NCBI RefSeq assembly: GCF_943193015.1
Contig: NZ_CALPCM010000007.1
Coordinates: 50,795-114,794, forward strand
DNA: 64,000 bases
Reading direction: 5' to 3'
From: Hominisplanchenecus_A murintestinalis
GTDB taxonomy: Bacteria; Bacillota; Clostridia; Lachnospirales; Lachnospiraceae
The translations under genes and the position numbers were made by a program. Shown here piece after piece: positions 53,544 to 61,683 of this stretch. Numbering within the stretch: position 1 is the first letter of the stretch; each line of letters opens with the position of its first letter. The notes under the pieces are model-generated. The model saw only the letters and a program-made list of their open reading frames with translations. It was not told the origin of the DNA and made no database searches.

Positions 53544-54024
53544 AGGGGTGAATCTCCTTTTCTAAATGCTCTATCCCTGTATATAACTTGGATAAAAGAA
53601 TAAAAAGTGTCTCGATTTCTTTGTCTGTATAAACTTCAAAAAGATATTTTAATTCTCCTTGGTATTTAGAAAAATCGTTCTGAAAATAGTTATTTACCCT
53701 ATCTGTGGGGCAAATGCACATGGCTCGGGTGTCCAAAGGGCTTCGCTGAATCGTAATGAAGCCTTTTTTCATCAAAACATCAGCTAATTTTTTTATATTT
53801 TGTCTTGAACAGCCCAATAGAGTTCCTAATTGGGTGAATGTTAATTGTTTTTCGGATTGTCTAACGATTGACAGCAGCATAAATTGTTTTAATGATATCT
53901 CCGGGATATGTTTGTCAAAAAGTGTTTGCAGCTTATTTCCGGCAATAAATAATGTGCTGAAAATAGCTTTTTGTTGGTTTTCTGCGGTATTTGAAAATTT
54001 AGCAATTAAATCATTGAAATTCAT
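53521..54024 (-). CDS. MarR family transcriptional regulator
   Basis: A 167-residue winged-helix protein. The DNA-binding part reads LTFTQLGTLLGCSRQNIKKL followed by ADVLMKKGFITIQRSPLDTR, with the wing and the DxR motif typical of MarR proteins. Helices at both ends serve dimerisation. It precedes and overlaps a flavodoxin gene. Two palindromic sites of the GTAACnnGTTAC type lie on and just after its own promoter, which fits autorepression. The inducing signal is unknown; redox stress or a small phenolic compound is plausible from the flavodoxin partner, but that is inference. Confidence 0.88.
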   Translation of the reverse strand: MNFNDLIAKFSNTAENQQKAIFSTLFIAGNKLQTLFDKHIPEISLKQFMLLSIVRQSEKQLTFTQLGTLLGCSRQNIKKLADVLMKKGFITIQRSPLDTRAMCICPTDRVNNYFQNDFSKYQGELKYLFEVYTDKEIETLFILLSKLYTGIEHLEKEIHPYENSSNL

Positions 54025-54043
54025 GGAATCTTCTCTTTCTATA

Positions 54044-54083
54044 AGTAACTTGTTACGTATTTTGATTATAGCAACAAGTTACT
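54044..54083. promoter_or_regulatory. Twin palindromic operator of the MarR regulator
   Basis: AGTAACTTGTT (54044-54054) and AACAAGTTACT (54073-54083) form a perfect 11-base inverted repeat with an 18-base spacer. Each arm is part of a smaller palindrome, GTAACTTGTTAC (54045-54056) and GCAACAAGTTAC (54071-54082). One box lies in the promoter spacer and the other just after the -10 box, ideal for blocking polymerase. Confidence 0.7.
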
Positions 54084-54093
54084 AATTTGTCAA
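54065..54093 (-). promoter_or_regulatory. SigA-type promoter of the marR-flavodoxin operon
   Basis: On the - strand: TTGACA (54088-54093), a 17-base spacer and TATAAT (54065-54070), both perfect consensus. The transcript should begin near 54058, about 35 bases before the MarR-type start codon. Confidence 0.85.
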
Positions 54094-54251
54094 GATTTTC
54101 TTCAGAGATATCACAAACAGCGGTCTTGCGGATTGTAACGTATTAATGAAAGAGTTAAATAAACGTGCAGAAATGTAAAATAGGATTGGTGGTTTTTTGA
54201 GATGTGTGGGAGTATACTTGCTTTATATTACACAGGAATGAGGTGGTTGGA

Positions 54252-54532
54252 ATGAAATTAGGAAACAGTTTATTTCATGCGAGGAAGAAATGCGGACTTT
54301 CGCAGGAAGCGGTTGCTGAAAAGCTGGGAGTAAGCAGGCAGACGATATCAAAAGGGGAGACGGACGAAACACTGCCAATTATGCGGCACGGTTAAATATT
54401 ATGATTGACGAGTTAAAAAAGGAGTACGGGTATAATGAGCTGGATGCTTTTTTAGTGTTGAAAGACATCCTGGCAAAAGTGTGGAAAAGCAGAAAAGATA
54501 AATTGCAGAAGCCAAAAAAGAAAAGTACATAA
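54252..54532 (+). pseudogene. Decayed XRE-type (HTH_3) regulator
   Basis: ATG 54252, preceded by GAGGTGG, opens with KLGNSLFHARKKCGLSQEAV followed by AEKLGVSRQTISK, a standard XRE helix-turn-helix. Two signs of decay are visible. The highly conserved tryptophan in SRQTISKWE reads glycine (ISKGETDETL). The frame then stops at 54395 after LPIMRHG, while the neighbouring frame continues from about 54377 with YAARLNIMIDELKKEYGYNE to a stop at 54532. A short deletion with frameshift between the two parts is the simplest account. The last ~35 residues are not recognised. The first 47 residues might still be made. Confidence 0.65.
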
Positions 54533-54655
54533 AATAGTATTCCGATTTCAGGGCACACTATTCTGTATAGAAGCGAGGTATACGCAATGGCGTGTGATGA
54601 TGAAAAAAGAGAAATCAGCATAAGACGCCAGAAGAATGTGTGTGGAGGGAAAAGG

Positions 54656-56647
54656 ATGGCGAATAGGCTTGTAAATGAAAAGTCTCCCTATCTGCTGCAG
54701 CATAAAGATAATCCGGTCAAGTGGTATTCATGGTGCAGGGAGGCTTTTGAAAAAGCAAAAGCAGAGGATAAGCCGGTTTTTTTGAGTATCGGTTATTCTA
54801 CCTGTCACTGGTGCCATGTTATGGCGCATGAATCTTTCGAAGATGTTGAAATTGGCAGGCTGCTTGATAAGTATGTCTGCATTAAGGTTGACCGTGAGGA
54901 ACGCCCTGACATTGATTCTGTCTATATGTCGGTTTGCCAGGCATTAACGGGTTCGGGCGGCTGGCCGCTGACGATTTTTATGACACCGGAACAGAAGCCG
55001 TTTTTTGCTGGGACTTATTTTCCGAAGAGAAGCCGGTATGGGCAGCCGGGGCTTTCTGATTTGCTTCGCCGGATATCGTATCTTTGGGAGAACGGGCGTG
55101 AAAAAATTTTGGAGTCAAGTGAGCAGATTATATCAGCGCTGCAAAAGGATGATTTTACAGAACCGGGTGAAATTGATGAAGCTCTTTTGCACAGGGGCTA
55201 TCGTTTGCTTTTGCAAACCTTTGATTCTGCCTGGGGAGGATTCGGCGCAGCGCCGAAATTCCCGACTCCGCATAATTTGCTCTTTCTGATGAGGATGCAT
55301 GAGGCGGAAAAGCTGCCAGAAGCGCTGTACATGGCAGAGGTGACCCTGAAAGCGATGGCTGAAGGAGGGATATTTGATCAGATTGGCGGAGGATTTTCAC
55401 GCTATTCGACCGATCAGAGGTGGCTTGCGCCGCATTTTGAGAAGATGCTGTATGATAATGCTCTGTTGCTTTTGGCGTATCTGGAAGCGTTTCAGCTTAC
55501 TCAAAAAGCATTTTATGCGGACGTTGCAAAGCGGACTGCCGGATATATTCTAAGAGAGCTGGCTTCGCCGGAAGGTGGATTTTATTGCGGGCAGGATGCA
55601 GACAGTGACGGTGTGGAGGGAAAATATTACGTGTTTACCCCTGATGAAATTATACAGGTATTGGGGGAGCAAGACGGTAAAGAATTCTGCAGGGCGTATG
55701 ATATTACAAAACGTGGAAATTTTGAAGGACAGAGCATTCCAAACCGGATTGGGAAAAGGGATGCAGCGTGGGGGGCGGGTGATTCTCGTTTGCAGCGGCT
55801 TTACACGTATCGGAGAACGAGAGCACACCTCCATCTTGACAACAAAATCCTGCTGTCATGGAATGCATGGACAATTATTTCGCTGGCAAGAGCCGCGCGG
55901 ATTCTTAATAGCCCGCGTTATATGGAAGCCGCAGTGAAGGCAAGGAACTTCATTTCTGAAAAAATGACAAACGAAGGAGACAGGCTTTTTGTCCGCTATT
56001 GCGTAGGGGAAGCTGCTCATGCCGGACAGCTTAATGATTACTCTGTGTATGCGCTTGCGCTGCTTGAGCTGTACCGCGCTTCCTTTGAAATCAAATATTT
56101 GGAAGAAGCAATATTTCGGGCGGAACAGATGATAGATTTATTTGAGGATAAGGAAAACGGGGGGTATTACCTGACTGCACATGACGCGGAGGCCTTGATT
56201 ACACGCCCCAAAGAAACTTATGATGGGGCAGTTCCATCCGGAAACGCCGTCGCTGAGGAAGTATTAGAGGAGCTGGCGGCTCTTACGGGTGAAATATTGT
56301 TTCGGGAAGCGGCAGACCGTCAGCACAGATTTATGGCGGGATGTGTTAAGGAGTATCCTGCCGCACACTGTTTTTCTTTAATGGCTATGGCAAAATCGCT
56401 CTATCCGCATAAGGAGCTGGTCTGCACCGGAAGTGAACTGCCGGATGAACTGATATCTTACCTTCGGGAGAATCCGGCACATGATTTAAGTATTCTTTTT
56501 CAATCAGCGGAGAATAAAAAGAAGCTGTCAGAGCTTGCACCGTTTACCGCATCTTATCCGATATCGGAAGGTACGAAATGGTATCTTTGTGAAAACGGAA
56601 CTTGCCATGCACCGCAAACAGATTTTAAGAAACTGGATTTATTTTAG
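54656..56647 (+). CDS. DUF255 thioredoxin-fold protein (YyaL family)
   Basis: A 663-residue protein of the YyaL/spermatogenesis-associated 20 family. The N-terminal thioredoxin-like domain reads MANRLVNEKSPYLLQHKDNP and FLSIGYSTCHWCHVMAHESF, holding the CxxC pair (CHWC), followed by DREERPDIDSVYMS. The large C-terminal part is an alpha/alpha toroid as in glycoside-processing enzymes: MAEGGIFDQIGGGFSRYSTD and HFEKMLYDNALLL. Its reaction is unproven; earlier proposals include N-acylglucosamine epimerase-like activity. ATG 54656 has GGAGGG six bases upstream; the frame is open from 54587. It is a stand-alone gene. Confidence 0.9.
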   Translation: MANRLVNEKSPYLLQHKDNPVKWYSWCREAFEKAKAEDKPVFLSIGYSTCHWCHVMAHESFEDVEIGRLLDKYVCIKVDREERPDIDSVYMSVCQALTGSGGWPLTIFMTPEQKPFFAGTYFPKRSRYGQPGLSDLLRRISYLWENGREKILESSEQIISALQKDDFTEPGEIDEALLHRGYRLLLQTFDSAWGGFGAAPKFPTPHNLLFLMRMHEAEKLPEALYMAEVTLKAMAEGGIFDQIGGGFSRYSTDQRWLAPHFEKMLYDNALLLLAYLEAFQLTQKAFYADVAKRTAGYILRELASPEGGFYCGQDADSDGVEGKYYVFTPDEIIQVLGEQDGKEFCRAYDITKRGNFEGQSIPNRIGKRDAAWGAGDSRLQRLYTYRRTRAHLHLDNKILLSWNAWTIISLARAARILNSPRYMEAAVKARNFISEKMTNEGDRLFVRYCVGEAAHAGQLNDYSVYALALLELYRASFEIKYLEEAIFRAEQMIDLFEDKENGGYYLTAHDAEALITRPKETYDGAVPSGNAVAEEVLEELAALTGEILFREAADRQHRFMAGCVKEYPAAHCFSLMAMAKSLYPHKELVCTGSELPDELISYLRENPAHDLSILFQSAENKKKLSELAPFTASYPISEGTKWYLCENGTCHAPQTDFKKLDLF

Positions 56648-56798
56648 AGAGGATTTTCCATTGAAGGCTTCAGTGTTGAGATACAATAGATAGGTAATAC
56701 GGTAGGGGCGTCAATGATTGGTAACACTAATATCAAGGCTGGGCAGTATTCTCTTCAAGAACTTCCACCTGTGAGCATAAGTGGAAAAAGTTATATAT

Positions 56799-56826
56799 TT
56801 GCAATGAGGAGAAATAGAGGTATAAT
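56799..56826 (+). promoter_or_regulatory. Possible promoter of the ArsR-family gene
   Basis: TTGCAA (56799-56804), a 16-base spacer and a perfect TATAAT (56821-56826). The 247-base gap it lies in shows no open gene. A TTCCAC/GTGGAA hairpin is also present at 56763-56786. Confidence 0.45.
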
Positions 56827-56894
56827 AGGAATATATCGCATCAAGGCTCATTCCGGAACGAAGGGGATGAAATCAAAAAGAAGGAGAATTTACT

Positions 56895-57257
56895 ATGGCT
56901 TATAATAATGAAGCGCCAAAATGTGATTATATACACGCTCATCCGGAAATCATACAAGCTGTTACCAGTCAGATGCCAGATGAAGAGCTTCTCTATGATT
57001 TGGCGGAGCTCTTTAAGGTTTTTGGAGATTCGACCCGGATTAAGATTCTTTATGTACTGTTGGAAAGCGAAATGTGCGTATGCGACATTGCGCAGCTTTT
57101 GAATATGACACAGAGTGCGATTTCCCATCAGCTCCGCATATTGAAACAGAGCCGTCTGGTAAAGTTCCGCCGGGAAGGAAAAACTATTTTTTATTCGCTG
57201 CAGGATGACCATGTATGCAGCATTTTAAGCCAGGGGCTGGAGCATTTGGAGGAATAA
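56895..57257 (+). CDS. ArsR/SmtB family metal-sensing repressor
   Basis: A 120-residue winged-helix regulator. LAELFKVFGDSTRIKILYVL starts the DNA-binding domain, LESEMCVCDIAQLLNMTQSA holds a CVCD metal-site motif on the expected helix, and ISHQLRILKQSRLVKFRREG is the recognition helix with wing. The CVC motif matches sensors such as CadC, ArsR and ZiaR, so a soft or transition metal is the likely ligand. No transporter gene follows directly; the P-type ATPase at 58539 is of calcium type and on the opposite strand. AGAAGGAG precedes the ATG. Confidence 0.88.
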   Translation: MAYNNEAPKCDYIHAHPEIIQAVTSQMPDEELLYDLAELFKVFGDSTRIKILYVLLESEMCVCDIAQLLNMTQSAISHQLRILKQSRLVKFRREGKTIFYSLQDDHVCSILSQGLEHLEE

Positions 57258-57274
57258 GGCAGGAGGCACGACAT

Positions 57275-58087
57275 ATGATAAAAAGGAAAATTCCCGCATT
57301 TGATTTACATAAAATCTGTAATTCCGGGCAGTGTTTCCGTATGAAATCGCTTGGAGAAAATCGTTATGGCCTGACAGCATTTGGAGAGTATCTGGAGATG
57401 GAGCAGGAGGGGGAAGTAATTTCTTTTTCTTGTACAGGAGAGGAATTTTCAAGGCGTTGGGAAGACTATTTTGATCTGTATACGGATTATGAGAAAATGG
57501 TGCATGCAGTAGATCAGGAGGACATTTACCTGACGGCGGCAGTGCGCTGCGGACAGGGGATGAGGATTCTGCGACAGGAGCTGTGGGAAGTGATTGTCAG
57601 CTTTATCATTTCGCAGCAAAATAATATTCCGCGTATAAGGAAGTGTGTGGAATCTCTGTGTATACAGTTCGGTGAGGAGAAAGAGGATTTCAGGGGGGAG
57701 AAATATTATGTATTTCCGACAGCAGATGTCCTGGCAAGGAAAAATCTCGAAGACTTTGCCATATGCAGCCTCGGCTACCGGGCAAAATATATCTGGAATA
57801 CAGCGAAAATGGTGGCAGATGGCACGGTGTCTTTAAGTGAACTGGCGGGAATGGAGTATGAGGCGGCCAGAACGGAGTTAATGAAATTATCCGGTGTGGG
57901 AATCAAGGTTGCGGAGTGTATCTGCCTGTTCGCACTGCATCATGTGGATGCGTTTCCGATAGATACACATATCAGGGACATGCTGACGAGCCATTATCCG
58001 GAGGGATTCCCTTTTGAGCGTTACCAGGGATATGCAGGAGTCCTGCAGCAATATGCATTTTATTATGAATTGTGTGGAGCGGAGTAA
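57275..58087 (+). CDS. 8-oxoguanine DNA glycosylase/AP lyase (Ogg1 type)
   Basis: A 270-residue glycosylase that removes 8-oxoguanine from DNA. The N-terminal OGG_N-like domain contains FDLHKICNSGQCFRMKSLGE. The helix-hairpin-helix region reads LMKLSGVGIKVAECICLFAL; its lysine (GIKVAE) corresponds to Lys249 of human OGG1. The catalytic aspartate is in VDAFPIDTHIRDML, matching Asp268. VSFIISQQNNIPRIRKCVES holds the asparagine-containing loop of the family. ATG 57275 has AGGAGG upstream, 17 bases after the ArsR-type gene, so both are likely in one transcript. Firmicute homologues are often named DNA-3-methyladenine glycosylase 2. Confidence 0.9.
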   Translation: MIKRKIPAFDLHKICNSGQCFRMKSLGENRYGLTAFGEYLEMEQEGEVISFSCTGEEFSRRWEDYFDLYTDYEKMVHAVDQEDIYLTAAVRCGQGMRILRQELWEVIVSFIISQQNNIPRIRKCVESLCIQFGEEKEDFRGEKYYVFPTADVLARKNLEDFAICSLGYRAKYIWNTAKMVADGTVSLSELAGMEYEAARTELMKLSGVGIKVAECICLFALHHVDAFPIDTHIRDMLTSHYPEGFPFERYQGYAGVLQQYAFYYELCGAE

Positions 58088-58161
58088 AAAATGGATGCAT
58101 TTTTCTGCGGAGGATGATAGAATAAAAAAATATAATAGTCTGAGCACATAGGAGGAAGAAT

Positions 58162-58488
58162 ATGGAGTTATTGGAAATGACGCTGGAGGATATTGTCAAT
58201 TATGCCATCCTGCTGTTTGAGTTTATTGGCGTGGGAATTATTATCTGGTCTGGTATTGTAGGATTTTATAAATATCTGAGACGATGCCCCGATACCAGGA
58301 TTGCTTTGGCAAAAGGAATGGCGATGGGACTGGAGTTCAAGCTGGGAAGTGAAATCCTGAGGACCGTAGTTGTGCGGGAATGGAAGGAGATTGGTATCGT
58401 GGCAGGAATCATTGCTTTGCGGGCGGCGCTGACATTCCTGATTCATTGGGAAATCAAAGAAGAGGAAAAAGGAATTAACATAGAATAA
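58162..58488 (+). CDS. DUF1622 family membrane protein
   Basis: A 108-residue protein with about three hydrophobic segments. The block FEFIGVGIIIWSGIVGFYKY followed by LAKGMAMGLEFKLGSEILRT and VVVREWKEIGIVAGIIALRA is that of the DUF1622 family. The family has no known function. AGGAGGAAG precedes the ATG. It ends 13 bases before a terminator that also serves the convergent P-type ATPase gene. Confidence 0.85.
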   Translation: MELLEMTLEDIVNYAILLFEFIGVGIIIWSGIVGFYKYLRRCPDTRIALAKGMAMGLEFKLGSEILRTVVVREWKEIGIVAGIIALRAALTFLIHWEIKEEEKGINIE

Positions 58489-58501
58489 AGTGTGATATAA
58501 G

Positions 58502-58530
58502 GGGCTGTGCAGCGGATGCACAGCCCTTTT
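58502..58530. terminator. Bidirectional intrinsic terminator
   Basis: GGGCTGTGCA (58502-58511), loop GCGGA, TGCACAGCCC (58517-58526), then TTTT. It lies between the DUF1622 gene (+) and the P-type ATPase gene (-). On the - strand the T-run is weaker, so the main direction is +. Confidence 0.8.
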
Positions 58531-58538
58531 GAAACCGG

Positions 58539-61103
58539 TTAAGAGCCAGAAGCTCTTTTTCTTGAAAACAGTATCAGCAATTCATGTACCAGCAAAGGCA
58601 TAGAAGCCAGGAAAATCATCTGTCCCCACTCAAAGAGTGTAAGATGGCAGGTTCCGAAAATTTGGATAAAATATGGAATCTCCGTCACTAAGAGCTGCAG
58701 CCCGATTCCGGTAAAAAAGGCGAAAATCATGAGTTTGTTGGAAAAATGCTTCATGCGGAAAACAGAGGTTTCCACATCCCGCATACCAATGGCATGGAAG
58801 AGCTGCGACATGCCGAGTACGGTAAAAGCGTAGGTCTGGGAGCGGGCGAGAATACCTTCGTCCATCAGCAGCGCCTGGAGGGAGCGCAGGGTGATGTCTG
58901 TGTGCCCTGCAAGCAGGAGGCTGACGGGGAGCTGAAGAAAGGCAGCCATGCTGATAAAGGCAATCAGCCCCCCATATAAAAGCGTACAGGCAAGTCCGCC
59001 TTCTGCAAAAAGGCTTTCATTTTTGGGACGGGGAGGATGTTTCATAAAATGGGAGGCATCATTCCTGTCTGTTCCCAGAGCTAAAGCCGGGAGAGAATCT
59101 GTAATCAGGTTAATCCATAGGATATGGCTGGGCTTTAAAGGAGAAGCCAGCCCCAGGATGATGGCAAAAAGCATGGTAATAATTTCACCGAAATTGGAGG
59201 AGAGCAGGAAAAGCACGGCTTTTTTGATGTTTTCGTAAATGCTCCGTCCTTCAGCGATAGCTTTTGCAATCGTGGCAAAGTTGTCGTCCGCCAGAACGAT
59301 ATCTGCGGCATTCTTTGCAACATCTGTGCCTGTGATTCCCATAGCAATCCCGACATCGGCGGTCTTCAAGGAAGGTGCGTCGTTCACTCCGTCCCCAGTC
59401 ATCGCCACAGTTTTTCCTATAGATTTCAGTGCGGATACGATGCGCATTTTATGCTCGGGAGAGACATGCGCATATACGTTGACCCGAGACGCCGCTGCCG
59501 CCAGCTCAGGCACGGACATTTTCTGTAAATCACTTCCAGTCATACATTCGTGTGGCTCAGAGGCAATTCCCAATTCCCGGGCAATCGCCAGCGCGGTATC
59601 GCTCCTGTCCCCTGTAATCATGACGGTGCGGACGCCGGCTTTTTTGAAATCCTGCACAGCTTTTGCGGCTTCCGGGCGGATGGGGTCTTTCATGCCTGCC
59701 AGTCCAAGGAAAATCATGTCGGTTTCCTGGGGAGAAGAATCACCGGTCCGCATGGCAAGGGCAAGGACACGTAAGGCATGGGAAGTGAGTCTGTCAAGAA
59801 TCCGGCGGATATCATTGCGCCTCTGGGAAGTCAGCGGGAGGATTTTCCCATTTAGCAGGATTTGGCTGGACTTTCCAAGGACGTCATCAGGCGATCCCTT
59901 CGTGTAAGAAACGGTGGAGGAACCGCTGCGGTGCAGGGTGGTCATCATTTTACGCTCAGAGCTAAATGTGATTTCGCGGATGCGAGGGTATGTTTGTTCC
60001 AGACGGTTTCGGGAGAGCTGATAGAGGCCTCCCATATCTAAGAGCGCCAGCTCCGTAGGATCGCCAAGACGGGTATCCGGGGAGAGGATGGCGTCGTTAC
60101 AAAGGAGGAAGCCGTTCAGGAAATGTTCATCCCTAGAGGGAGCCAGAGTAGAAACATCCAGAAGCTCGCCGTTAGTATAACAGAGGGTGACAGACATTTT
60201 GTTCTGTGTTAAAGTCCCTGTTTTGTCAGAACAGACAACGCTTACAGAACCCAGGGTTTCTACACTGGGCAGCCGTTTGACAATTGTATTTACTTTTACC
60301 ATCCGTGAGATGCTGAGCGCCAGTACAAGAGTGACAACGGCGGGCAGTCCTTCCGGAACTGCTGCAACGGCCAGGGAAATAGCGGTAATCAGCATTTCCA
60401 TCACATCTCGTTTCTGAATTAGTGCAATGAGGAAAAGCAGGACACAGAGCAGTACGGATACGACGCTCAGAACTTTTCCTAAATCTCCAAGGCGCTTTTG
60501 CAAAGGTGTCATTTCAGTGGGGGCCGTATTAATCATTTTGGCGATTTTTCCGATTTCCGTGTCCATTCCAATGGCCGTCACGCGCCCGGTTCCTTTGCCG
60601 TAGGTGACGTTGGTAGACATATACGCCTTATTTTCAGACAAGGTATCTTTTTCAACAGGAAGGGACTCGCCGGTAAGTGCGGACTCCTCGATTTTCAGAC
60701 TGGAAACAGAAGTCAGCACCAGATCGGCCGGAACCTGCCTTCCTGCGTCAAGGTAAACGAGGTCCCCTACAATCAAATCTTTGGCAGGGATTTCCGCAGG
60801 TATGCCGTTTATGTCTATAAGAGCGGTGGGGCTGGTCATTTCCTTTAGGGCGTCCAGGGCGCGCTGGGCTTTTCCTTCCTGGATAACTCCCACAACTGCG
60901 TTTACGAAGATTACCACCAGAATGATGGCAGTGTCCCCGATTTCGCCCAGCATGGTAGAGATAGCGGCTGCGGCGAATAAAATGTAAATCAGCGGATCAT
61001 TCAGCTGTTGGAAGAATGTTCCGATGGGCGTGGCCTTTTTCGCTTCGTCAAGCTGGTTTTGGCCGCGCCGGGTTTCTTGTGATATGGGCGTTTGGTTTGT
61101 CAT
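58539..61103 (-). CDS. P-type cation-transporting ATPase, calcium (PMCA/SERCA) type
   Basis: An 854-residue P2-type ATPase that exports Ca2+ or a similar ion at the cost of ATP. The actuator motif TGES is at residues 144-147, AAVPEGLPAVVTLVLALSIS forms the ion-binding helix, and CSDKTGTLTQNK gives the phosphorylated Asp293. The hinge is VAMTGDGVNDAPSLKTADVG. Ten membrane segments are predicted. The N terminus is shorter than usual: it begins within the cation ATPase N-terminal domain (RGQNQLDEAKKATPIGTFF) and lacks the ~25 residues found before it in relatives. AGAAGGAGG supports this start. Monocistronic. Confidence 0.93.
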   Translation of the reverse strand: MTNQTPISQETRRGQNQLDEAKKATPIGTFFQQLNDPLIYILFAAAAISTMLGEIGDTAIILVVIFVNAVVGVIQEGKAQRALDALKEMTSPTALIDINGIPAEIPAKDLIVGDLVYLDAGRQVPADLVLTSVSSLKIEESALTGESLPVEKDTLSENKAYMSTNVTYGKGTGRVTAIGMDTEIGKIAKMINTAPTEMTPLQKRLGDLGKVLSVVSVLLCVLLFLIALIQKRDVMEMLITAISLAVAAVPEGLPAVVTLVLALSISRMVKVNTIVKRLPSVETLGSVSVVCSDKTGTLTQNKMSVTLCYTNGELLDVSTLAPSRDEHFLNGFLLCNDAILSPDTRLGDPTELALLDMGGLYQLSRNRLEQTYPRIREITFSSERKMMTTLHRSGSSTVSYTKGSPDDVLGKSSQILLNGKILPLTSQRRNDIRRILDRLTSHALRVLALAMRTGDSSPQETDMIFLGLAGMKDPIRPEAAKAVQDFKKAGVRTVMITGDRSDTALAIARELGIASEPHECMTGSDLQKMSVPELAAAASRVNVYAHVSPEHKMRIVSALKSIGKTVAMTGDGVNDAPSLKTADVGIAMGITGTDVAKNAADIVLADDNFATIAKAIAEGRSIYENIKKAVLFLLSSNFGEIITMLFAIILGLASPLKPSHILWINLITDSLPALALGTDRNDASHFMKHPPRPKNESLFAEGGLACTLLYGGLIAFISMAAFLQLPVSLLLAGHTDITLRSLQALLMDEGILARSQTYAFTVLGMSQLFHAIGMRDVETSVFRMKHFSNKLMIFAFFTGIGLQLLVTEIPYFIQIFGTCHLTLFEWGQMIFLASMPLLVHELLILFSRKRASGS

Positions 61104-61303
61104 GCACTTGTCCTCCTTCTGATGATGAAATATATGCGTGGTTTTGGAAAATATGTGCGATGCTGCTGTTTACCCTATATGCAATAATGCAGGTAACAAA
61201 AAAAGAATAAAATTTCGATTTTGTATAGTAATATTTTCTTTTTAGTGTTATACTATGAAAAAGAATTGACATAACAGGATGTCTTAGAAAGGATGTGCAT
61301 ACT

Positions 61304-61561
61304 ATGAATAAGTGGGAAGATTTTCTGGCAGCATTACAAAGAAAAGAAGAGGAAAGTAAAAAGAATACCGTTTTATGGGTGCTGGCGATTATTGGGGCAG
61401 TAACCGCAGTAGCAGCAATCGCATATGGCGTATACCGTTATTTTACACCGGACTATCTGGAAGATTTCGAGGATGACTTTGAGGATGATTTTGATGATTA
61501 CTTTGATGATTCTGAGGAAGATTCCAAGAAAGAAGACAGCAAAGAGGAAGAGGCTGAGTAA
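61304..61561 (+). CDS. Small single-pass membrane protein with acidic tail
   Basis: An 85-residue protein. After a charged N terminus (MNKWEDFLAALQRKEEESKK) comes one hydrophobic segment (VLWVLAIIGAVTAVAAIAYG), then a highly acidic tail with repeated DDF/EDDF units and a KKEDSKEEEAE end. No signal peptide or cell-wall anchor. Similar short proteins occur in Lachnospiraceae and are sometimes called DUF4366-like, which I cannot confirm. ATG 61304 follows AGAAAGGATG; a GTG at 61295 lies within that site. The acidic tail could bind cations, of interest next to a calcium ATPase; this is speculation. Confidence 0.7.
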   Translation: MNKWEDFLAALQRKEEESKKNTVLWVLAIIGAVTAVAAIAYGVYRYFTPDYLEDFEDDFEDDFDDYFDDSEEDSKKEDSKEEEAE

Positions 61562-61620
61562 TCACGGCAGTTTCATTTTATTTATGTTTTAAAATTGTAA
61601 TTAATGAAAGCACACAGATG

Positions 61621-61650
61621 GGCAGATGCCATAAGGCACCTGCCTTCTTT
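61621..61650 (+). terminator. Probable intrinsic terminator before rlmD
   Basis: GGCAGATGCC (61621-61630), loop ATAA, GGCACCTGCC (61635-61644) with one mismatch, followed by TTCTTT. It would end transcription of the small acidic membrane protein gene. Confidence 0.6.
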
Positions 61651-61683
61651 AGAGTATAGATGAACTGATATGAGGAGCAGAAT

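Noticed and set aside
58087..58104. AAAAATG/CATTTTT hairpin at the end of the 8-oxoguanine glycosylase gene.
   Set aside because: A+T-only weak stem overlapping the stop codon; too weak to call a terminator.
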